Source of the DNA: an uncultured Clostridia bacterium | GTDB taxonomy: Bacteria > Bacillota > Clostridia > Oscillospirales > Acutalibacteraceae | Direction of reading: 5' to 3' | DNA length: 47,001 nt | NCBI GenBank assembly: GCA_947166135.1 | Contig: CAMVDB010000009.1 | Span: 1-47,001 of the forward strand | Part shown: positions 41,475-47,001 of the stretch, piece by piece | Numbering within the stretch: the stretch's first letter is position 1 | Layout: each line of letters starts with the position of its first letter | Notes under the pieces: model-generated | Told to the model about the DNA's origin: nothing | Seen by the model: only the letters and a program-made list of their open reading frames with translations | Databases searched by the model: none | Position numbers and translations under genes: made by a program

Positions 41475-42668
41475 CTATTCTGTGCTCTCCACAGGAGTGC
41501 CGATATTCGGAAAGCTTTGTAAGCCCGCGACGAGGCGTCGGATCACGGTCGCGTCCATCGCCTGGATCGTGCCGTCCTCATCTGCGTCGGCAGCCGCTTC
41601 CACGAAATTCGGTACTTCTATTTCCGAGAGATACATCTGGATCAATGACGCGTCGGTGATGGTTACTTCGCCGTCGTCATTCACGTCGCCGAGTAAGCAA
41701 AGATCGCCTTGTTCGGGATCGCGGCGCCTGCATGCGATCCCGTCTGCGTCAAACATACTGGTAAATCCCTTATTGCACGACGTTACACAGCGCACGGTGA
41801 AGATACATTCTTCTCCGACCGCGGCTTCCTTGTAAACGAACGAGGTATCGGTCGTGTCGCCGAGCCGTTTCCAAGTATCGTTCTCGCGGACATAATAGCG
41901 GTAGCGAGCCGCTCCGTCCACCTTGTCCCACTTGACCTCGATCCCATCCTCGGTATTGACCGCAGAGATCAGCTTCGGCGTATCCAGCGTGACCGCGCCG
42001 ACCTTCAGCACGATATACATGGTGTTGCGATCCTTCATCGGATAAATCGCCGAGATCGCGTTACACGAGCCCTGACCTCCCGTAACGGTGTTGGAATGCC
42101 ACAGCACATCGCTGTGACCGTCGCCCCAGTAAATGCCCGTGTGGTCATACTGATTGTTAACGTTTTCATTCTGGTCGAGGATCATCCATATAATATCGCC
42201 CTTTTCGGCATAGCCCGAATCGAGCATCTCCTGCTTATTGGCGAAGTATCGGCGCGTGATATTCAATCCGCGATAGAAGGATAACCGCCCCATCGACTTA
42301 TTGACCGCCGTCTGGTTCCCGTTGCTGAATGATGTCGCCTTATAAAGCACATGCCATACAAAGCCCATGCAGTTCATCCCGGGCTGACCTTTGATGTCTA
42401 AGGTTCCGTATGCGCCCTTACAGTCGCCGTTGGGATTACGATGGTCGTAGGGGCGATAGGGGGTACCCAGATAATAATTGTCGTGCTCGTGACTGAGCAG
42501 CCAGTTCATGTAAGCCGCTCCGTCCATACCGAGCGCCTCACAGACGGTCTTTCCTTTAAACGAATCACCTGCTTTCGCGGCAGATACATCGATAGCCGAG
42601 AGGTTATTCACACTGATCACCATAACGACCATCAAGGCTGCGGCAATGATTCTCTTAATATATTTCAT
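41475..42668 (-). CDS. Secreted NlpC/P60-like hydrolase with fibronectin III-like and dockerin domains
   Basis: 397 residues. Signal peptide 1-30 (VSA-AKAG). The catalytic domain (about 35-225) has a Cys in GMNCMGFVWHVLY (about 98) and a His in YDHTGIYWGDG (about 175), the arrangement of NlpC/P60 cysteine peptidases. A fibronectin type III-like domain follows (about 230-325; VKWDKVDGAARYRYYVRE). The C-terminus (about 330-385) is a type I dockerin with two calcium-loop repeats, GDVNDDGEVTITDASLIQ and ADADEDGTIQAMDATVIRR. Dockerins bind cohesins in cellulosome-type complexes. Its promoter is at 42687-42715. A cell-wall substrate is likely but unproven. Confidence 0.8.
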   Translation of the reverse strand: MKYIKRIIAAALMVVMVISVNNLSAIDVSAAKAGDSFKGKTVCEALGMDGAAYMNWLLSHEHDNYYLGTPYRPYDHRNPNGDCKGAYGTLDIKGQPGMNCMGFVWHVLYKATSFSNGNQTAVNKSMGRLSFYRGLNITRRYFANKQEMLDSGYAEKGDIIWMILDQNENVNNQYDHTGIYWGDGHSDVLWHSNTVTGGQGSCNAISAIYPMKDRNTMYIVLKVGAVTLDTPKLISAVNTEDGIEVKWDKVDGAARYRYYVRENDTWKRLGDTTDTSFVYKEAAVGEECIFTVRCVTSCNKGFTSMFDADGIACRRRDPEQGDLCLLGDVNDDGEVTITDASLIQMYLSEIEVPNFVEAAADADEDGTIQAMDATVIRRLVAGLQSFPNIGTPVESTE

Positions 42669-42686
42669 ATATGATCACCATGTATT

Positions 42687-42715
42687 ACTATAAAGTGCGT
42701 ATCGAAAAATGTCAA
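42687..42715 (-). promoter_or_regulatory. Promoter of the dockerin-bearing hydrolase
   Basis: Minus strand: TTGACA (42715-42710), 17-base spacer, TATAGT (42692-42687). The start codon at 42668 is 19 bases further, so the leader is very short. Confidence 0.8.
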
Positions 42716-42844
42716 TAATCATCAAGAATAAACGTATAAATTATCATTATGAACCGAGCTTTCATGAATTTAGGTATTATAATTCTAATTTGCAATTAAA
42801 AATAGTTCTTCTGACATTATAATACTCAATGGCTTTCATTTAGT

Positions 42845-42869
42845 AAACTGTTAAAGCAAACTGTTAAAG
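42845..42869. repeat. Perfect tandem repeat at the ribosome site of the CofE-like gene
   Basis: AAACTGTTAAAG occurs at 42845-42856 and again at 42858-42869, separated by one C. The second copy runs into the AAAGGAG ribosome site. Confidence 0.75.
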
Positions 42870-42880
42870 GAGTAAAAAAT

Positions 42881-44080
42881 ATGAGTAACGAAAGATTGGT
42901 CGGTACCGTTTCCCGCGGTATCCGCTGTCCCATTATCCGTACCGGTGACGATCTCGCTTCGATCGTGACCGACAGCGTACTTGCAGCCGCAGACAGCGAG
43001 GGCTTCTCTCTGCGTGACCGCGACGTGATCGCCGTCACCGAGTCGATCGTCGCGCGCGCTCAGGGCAACTATGCCACGGTTCAGAACATCGCCGACGACG
43101 TCAAGGCGAAGCTCGGCGGCGGTACGGTAGGCGTGATCTTCCCGATCCTGTCCCGCAACCGTTTTGCGATCTGCCTGCGCGGTATCGCGATGGGCTGTAA
43201 GAAGATCGTGCTGATGCTGTCTTATCCGTCCGATGAGGTCGGCAACGAGCTCGTATCCATCGATAAGATCGACGAAGCAGGCGTGAATCCCTACAGCGAC
43301 GTATTGACTCTCGAGAAGTACCGCGAGCTCTTCGGCGTGAATAAGCATGAGTTCACCGGCGTTGATTACGTCGATTATTACGCGAATCTGATCAAGGAGA
43401 GCGGGGCAGAGGTTGAGATCATCTTCGCCAACCGTCCCAAGACCATCCTCGAGTACACCGATACCGTACTCACCTGCGATATCCATACCCGTAAGCGCAC
43501 CAAGCGCATCTTAAAGGACGCGGGCGCCAAGATCGTACTGGGTCTCGATGATATCATGAACGCTCCCGTAGACGGCTCGGGCTATAACGAGAATTACGGT
43601 CTCTTAGGCTCCAACAAGTCTACCGAGGATACCGTCAAGCTTTTCCCGCAGAACGCTCAGCCGCTGGTCGAGGACATTCAGAAGAAGATCCTCGACGCTA
43701 CCGGTAAGCATGTTGAGGTCATGGTATACGGCGACGGCGCCTTCAAGGATCCTCAGGGCAAGATCTGGGAGCTCGCCGATCCGGTCGTATCTCCCGCGCA
43801 TACCGACGGTCTGATCGGTACGCCGAATGAGCTCAAGCTCAAGTACCTGGCGGATAACGACTTCAAGGAGCTCAGCGGCGACGAGCTGAAAGCCGCGATC
43901 TCACAGAGCATCAAGACCAAGGACGCGAACCTCGTCGGCAATATGGCTTCTCAGGGCACAACGCCCCGTCAGCTGACCGACCTGATCGGCTCGCTGTGCG
44001 ATCTGACCTCCGGCTCCGGCGATAAGGGTACGCCCGTCGTACTGGTGCAGGGCTACTTCGATAACTATACCAACGACTGA
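42881..44080 (+). CDS. CofE-like (F420-0:gamma-glutamyl ligase family) protein
   Basis: 399 residues resembling the F420-0:L-glutamate ligase family (CofE). Early segments IRCPIIRTGDDL and DRDVIAVTESIVARAQGNYATV (about 47-68), GVIFPILSRNRFAICLRGIA (about 86-105), and the late VMVYGDGAFKDPQGKIWELADPVVSPA region support this. CofE adds glutamate in gamma linkage to coenzyme F420; clostridia of this kind are not known to make F420, so another acceptor is likely. AAAGGAG precedes ATG 42881. A monocistronic unit ended by a strong terminator. Confidence 0.75.
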   Translation: MSNERLVGTVSRGIRCPIIRTGDDLASIVTDSVLAAADSEGFSLRDRDVIAVTESIVARAQGNYATVQNIADDVKAKLGGGTVGVIFPILSRNRFAICLRGIAMGCKKIVLMLSYPSDEVGNELVSIDKIDEAGVNPYSDVLTLEKYRELFGVNKHEFTGVDYVDYYANLIKESGAEVEIIFANRPKTILEYTDTVLTCDIHTRKRTKRILKDAGAKIVLGLDDIMNAPVDGSGYNENYGLLGSNKSTEDTVKLFPQNAQPLVEDIQKKILDATGKHVEVMVYGDGAFKDPQGKIWELADPVVSPAHTDGLIGTPNELKLKYLADNDFKELSGDELKAAISQSIKTKDANLVGNMASQGTTPRQLTDLIGSLCDLTSGSGDKGTPVVLVQGYFDNYTND

Positions 44081-44101
44081 TCAAGTTAATAATAATCAGG
44101 C

Positions 44102-44135
44102 GCAGCCTTCCCGGGGTAGGGGAGGCTGCTTTTTT
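44102..44135 (+). terminator. Terminator after the CofE-like gene
   Basis: GCAGCCTTCCC (44102-44112) pairs with GGGGAGGCTGC (44119-44129), then six T. Confidence 0.92.
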
Positions 44136-44195
44136 ACTTTTGTTTAAAGAAATGCGACAATCTCGATTGATTACAATTTTGTAGTAAAAATCCTC

Positions 44196-44224
44196 TTGAC
44201 ATAGCTTGTAAATTGTGTTACTGT
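44196..44224 (+). promoter_or_regulatory. Promoter of the GntR/ABC operon
   Basis: TTGACA (44196-44201), 17-base spacer, TACTGT (44219-44224). The -10 lies inside the palindromic operator at 44215-44232. Confidence 0.75.
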
Positions 44225-44232
44225 AGTAATAC
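44215..44232. promoter_or_regulatory. Probable GntR (YtrA-type) operator
   Basis: GTGTTACT, centre GT, AGTAATAC: two 8-base arms with a single mismatch, covering the -10 of the operon. The placement suits autorepression by the first gene. Confidence 0.65.
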
Positions 44233-44256
44233 AATAATACAGTCAGGAGGAATGAT

Positions 44257-44619
44257 ATGAATTGGCTGTTGGATAAGAAACGTCCTATCTGTCCGCAGAT
44301 CGCCGAGAAGCTGTGCGTTCTGATCGCGTCGGGTGAGATCGGCGCGGGGGACAGGCTGATGTCCGTTCGCGATGTCGCACTGAATGCCGGTGTGACTCCG
44401 AATACCGTCCAGAAATCCTTCGAGATGCTCGAGCAGCAGGGCGTGATCTATTCGCGCAGAGGCGCGGGATGGTTCGTCAGCGAAAACGTCGATGTCGCAA
44501 AGAATGTTTTTAACGAATTGGTTCATTCCAAAACCGTTGCTTATCTCAACGATATGGAGTCGCTGGGACTTGGCAAAAAGGAAATTATCAATATCATAAA
44601 GGAGTTTCGTTATGAGTGA
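44257..44619 (+). CDS. GntR family regulator, YtrA subfamily
   Basis: 120 residues. The winged-helix domain spans about 8-75 with the GntR signature PSVRDVALNAGVTPNTVQKSFEMLE-like region and GWFVSE. The short C-terminal tail (about 80-120) is that of YtrA-type regulators, which lack a large effector domain and repress their own ABC operon, often induced by cell-wall-active peptides. GGAGGAA lies before ATG 44257. The 3' end overlaps the ABC gene by 8 bases. Confidence 0.9.
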   Translation: MNWLLDKKRPICPQIAEKLCVLIASGEIGAGDRLMSVRDVALNAGVTPNTVQKSFEMLEQQGVIYSRRGAGWFVSENVDVAKNVFNELVHSKTVAYLNDMESLGLGKKEIINIIKEFRYE

Positions 44620-45310
44620 GATACTTCGCTGCGTCGGTCTTACCAAGAACTACGGCGGACTCAGAGCGCTCGATAACCTTTCACTTTCTATCGAAAGCGG
44701 AAGGATCATCGGTCTTTTAGGTCCCAACGGTGCGGGTAAAACCACGCTGATCAAGATGATCAACGGCTTGCTGCAGCCTACGTCCGGCACCATCACCATC
44801 AACGGGTTGGCGCCCTGTACGACGACGAAGCAGCTCGTCAGCTATCTGCCTGACGTCAGTTATCTTAACAACTGGATGACCGTCGAGCAGATCGTTGATA
44901 TGTTCACCGACTTTTACGCTGATTTCCGTCCTCAGCTTGCTTATGAGATGATCTCAAGACTCGGGATCGACCGTAAGCTTCGCTTGAAAACGCTCTCCAA
45001 GGGCAACAAAGAGAAGGTTTGTCTGATTCTTGTGATGAGCCGTAACGCGATGCTATATGTGCTCGACGAGCCGATTGCGGGCGTTGATCCCGCTACGCGC
45101 GACTACATCATCTCGACCATTATCAACAACTACAATCCCGCCGCTTCCGTACTGATCTCGACCCATCTGATCTCTGATATCGAGTCGGTGCTCGATGAAG
45201 TGATCTTTATTCAGAACGGCATGATCACGATGCACGATTCGGTCGATAATATCCGCTCTCAGCACAACATGAGCGTTGACGAGTATTTCAGGGAGGTATT
45301 CAGATGGTAA
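44612..45310 (+). CDS. ABC transporter ATP-binding protein (YtrB-like)
   Basis: 232 residues: Walker A GPNGAGKTT (about 39-47), signature LSKGNKEKV (about 130; a common variant of LSGGQ in this subfamily), Walker B MLYVLDEP (about 148-155) and the switch His in STHL. It energises the membrane protein encoded next. GAG site overlaps the GntR 3' end. Overlaps the permease by 7 bases. The regulator pairing suggests an antimicrobial-peptide response or efflux system. Confidence 0.92.
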   Translation: MSEILRCVGLTKNYGGLRALDNLSLSIESGRIIGLLGPNGAGKTTLIKMINGLLQPTSGTITINGLAPCTTTKQLVSYLPDVSYLNNWMTVEQIVDMFTDFYADFRPQLAYEMISRLGIDRKLRLKTLSKGNKEKVCLILVMSRNAMLYVLDEPIAGVDPATRDYIISTIINNYNPAASVLISTHLISDIESVLDEVIFIQNGMITMHDSVDNIRSQHNMSVDEYFREVFRW

Positions 45311-46143
45311 GCAAGCTGATCAAATACGACTTTCAGTCGTTTATCCGACTCATCCTTCCGGTTCAGCTGATCGTCATCGGTATCGCTGCTCTTAACCGCA
45401 TCGTACAGCTCTTTGAGCCGGCTCCGCTCGGTGTGGACGTTTCTGATACAGCCCGGCACGCACACGCTGTATATAATACCTTCTTTGTATCTTCCATGGT
45501 GCTGTACGGTATCGCGATCGCGACCGCACTGATCCTCACCGTGATCGTCGCGATCGTACGTTTCTATCAGGGAATGTATACGAATGAGGGTTATCTGAAT
45601 CACACGCTGCCGGTTACGCCCGCCCAGCATATCTTCGCGAAGCTGCTCAACTCGCTGATCTTCTTCATCGGTACGCTGTTCGCGATATTCCTCTCGTTTA
45701 TGGTCATCACGCTCGGCGAGGTGAATATCGAGATCTTCAAGGCGTTCGGTTTTCTTGTCGGGAAGTTTTTCAGCTCCGCGGGAGCAGAAGGCGTACTGTA
45801 CATCGTTGAAGCGGGTCTTTTGGCTCTGATCTCGTTGATCACAATGTACCTCAAGCTGTATTTCTGCATCTCCGTCGGACAGCTTGCAAAGAAGCGCAAG
45901 ATTCTGCTTGCCTTCGGCGCATTCTTCGGCATTTATGTCGCAAAACAGATCATCGGCACTATCTTCATCGCCATGGTCGCTGTCGGAGTGAATTGGATTA
46001 CAGCGATCGGCGAATGGTTCGATCACTACGCTTCCGCCGTTCATTTTGCCTTATGGTTCGGTATCGTCATATACGCGATCGTCGCGGTCGTTTATTTCAC
46101 GCTTACCCGGTTCATCATGGGCAAAAAGCTCAATCTGACCTAA
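45304..46143 (+). CDS. ABC transporter permease
   Basis: 279 residues with about six hydrophobic helices (about 15-32, 62-85, 112-138, 165-185, 200-225, 245-265). Charged loops between helices 2 and 3 contain FYQGMYTNEGYLNHTLPVTP, a typical element of YtrC/D-type permeases (ABC-2-like). ATG 45304 overlaps the ATP-binding gene. It forms the membrane half of the transporter; the substrate is unknown. Confidence 0.88.
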   Translation: MVSKLIKYDFQSFIRLILPVQLIVIGIAALNRIVQLFEPAPLGVDVSDTARHAHAVYNTFFVSSMVLYGIAIATALILTVIVAIVRFYQGMYTNEGYLNHTLPVTPAQHIFAKLLNSLIFFIGTLFAIFLSFMVITLGEVNIEIFKAFGFLVGKFFSSAGAEGVLYIVEAGLLALISLITMYLKLYFCISVGQLAKKRKILLAFGAFFGIYVAKQIIGTIFIAMVAVGVNWITAIGEWFDHYASAVHFALWFGIVIYAIVAVVYFTLTRFIMGKKLNLT

Positions 46144-46158
46144 AGGAGGGGAGAGAAG

Positions 46159-46992
46159 ATGAAAAGATTTTTTAAGCTTAGCGCTTACCTGCTGTCTGTT
46201 GTTTTGCTCGCCCTCTTCCTTTGCTCCTGCAACGCGCTGGATGAAGCGAAGGCGAACCGTGCGATATACAACGAGGATAAATCCGTCATCACCTTCCGCG
46301 ATAATGAGTATCGTAAGCTGGATACCGGAAAATACGATTTCATCATAGATTATGATAGCAGTGATGTTTATTATGCGACAACGCCGGATGTTCCCGTTCT
46401 GCTTGCGTCGAGCTTCGGCGATCAGATATTCACAAACAAGGATCTCAGCATTCTGAAATACAGCAACAACCGATCTTATGTGCGCGGCGATCAATATGAC
46501 GCCGTGAAGAAAGCGGTAGACAGCGCTGAGCTTGACCGTTACTTTTTCAATTACACTGATTTTGATGCATGGGATGGAGACGGAGACTATGCTCCGACGA
46601 AATACGTCATGCTGGATGATAAGCAGACCGCGGTGATCAATAAGGCGCTGAATGCTTCCGAAAAAGAAAAGTTCAAATATACGGAGCTCAGCGACGGTGC
46701 GTATGATATAAAAACCATTCGGCTGTCTGTATGCGATAACGATATGCTGCTGACGGACGCTTACACGACCTATTATATCTTCCGCGACGGGTCTAAGTAC
46801 TGCTTCTGGGACGGTAAAACCTATAAGGAAAACTGCATCTATCAGTTCAAGGGCGAGGATGAAAAGATGATCGAAGATATCTTTGATCAAAACCCCAACG
46901 GCTTGACGGATGAGAATATCCGCTGGCGTATCGGATATGAACCCGAGATAAACGAGCCGCAGCCGGTAGACGCCGTTCATCAGGAGGGATAA
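46159..46992 (+). CDS. Lipoprotein of the GntR/ABC operon
   Basis: 277 residues. Signal peptide with lipobox (FLCSC; Cys about 25) predicts lipid anchoring outside the membrane. The mature part has no family I recognise; it is rich in Asp, Tyr and Lys and contains repeated charged strands (YDFIIDYDSSDVYY, FNYTDFDAWDGDGDY). GGAGGGGAGA precedes ATG 46159, 15 bases after the permease. As the fourth gene it may be a substrate-binding or accessory subunit. Complete at the window edge. Confidence 0.75.
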   Translation: MKRFFKLSAYLLSVVLLALFLCSCNALDEAKANRAIYNEDKSVITFRDNEYRKLDTGKYDFIIDYDSSDVYYATTPDVPVLLASSFGDQIFTNKDLSILKYSNNRSYVRGDQYDAVKKAVDSAELDRYFFNYTDFDAWDGDGDYAPTKYVMLDDKQTAVINKALNASEKEKFKYTELSDGAYDIKTIRLSVCDNDMLLTDAYTTYYIFRDGSKYCFWDGKTYKENCIYQFKGEDEKMIEDIFDQNPNGLTDENIRWRIGYEPEINEPQPVDAVHQEG

Positions 46993-47001
46993 CCGAAAAA
47001 A

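Noticed and set aside
46051..46980. 309-codon minus-strand frame over the last lipoprotein gene
   Set aside because: The plus frame has signal peptide, lipobox, ribosome site and operon context; the minus frame has none of these.

Overview
The window looks like the chromosome of an anaerobic, spore-forming clostridial bacterium, probably a Ruminococcus-like member of the Oscillospiraceae. The evidence is the Firmicute gene order yicC-remA-gmk-rpoZ-priA-def-fmt-rsmB-rlmN-prpC-prkC-rsgA, the dipicolinate synthase genes dpaA and dpaB, the DUF512-der-plsY run, a YtrA-type GntR/ABC cluster, and a secreted enzyme carrying a dockerin module. Shine-Dalgarno sites are strong, gene overlaps of 1 to 11 bases are common, and the DNA is of moderate GC except for one AT-rich stretch. 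Genus assignment is inference; no 16S gene is present.

Layout. 1-2383 (minus): the 5' part of recD2, preceded by and overlapping alr. 2560-5744 (plus): a divergently transcribed cassette of a MurT-like Mur ligase, a GatD-like amidotransferase that lacks both catalytic residues, and an ATP-grasp enzyme. 5746-7857: a small membrane protein, a DUF1540 protein behind a sigma-G-like promoter, and dpaA-dpaB behind a sigma-K-like promoter (spore calcium dipicolinate). 7957-12163: a zinc-ribbon membrane protein, an O-acetylhomoserine sulfhydrylase, ispD-ispF (MEP isoprenoid pathway) and a DacF-type DD-carboxypeptidase whose ribosome site lies inside a terminator-like hairpin. 12532-15368: pgi, a small P-loop protein, and DUF177-rpmF behind a perfect consensus promoter, with repeat-rich spacers between them. 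15666-20325: DUF512 radical SAM, der, plsY and a second DD-carboxypeptidase. 20443-25164: HIT protein, phosphoribosyltransferase, ComEC, holA and an RNase M5-like protein, ending at a terminator shared with the convergent yebC (25946-25212).

26104-38716 is one long housekeeping run from yicC to rsgA, covering nucleotide supply (gmk), RNA polymerase omega, replication restart (priA), N-terminal formyl processing (def, fmt), rRNA methylation (rsmB, rlmN), the PP2C phosphatase/PASTA kinase pair and ribosome maturation (rsgA). tRNA-Ala(GGC) follows at 38814. Next to the tRNA is an AT-rich accessory stretch (about 38930-41380) with a 21-codon ORF, a membrane protein, an apparent gene relic and a beta-propeller-like lipoprotein. 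A dockerin-bearing NlpC/P60-like hydrolase (minus), a CofE-like ligase, and a GntR/ABC/permease/lipoprotein operon complete the window.

The strongest candidate for something undescribed is the murT-gatD-ATP-grasp cassette at 2623-5702. The ligase deviates at several usual MurT motifs and the amidotransferase subunit has no nucleophilic cysteine or catalytic histidine, so ordinary glutamine-dependent lipid II amidation cannot be its chemistry as the family is understood. Other points of interest are the hairpin over the dacF ribosome site, the palindrome between yebC and yicC, a ComEC whose C-terminal domain lacks the metallo-beta-lactamase signature, and several structured intergenic repeats. 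Homology calls rest on recognised motifs and gene order; no database search was possible.
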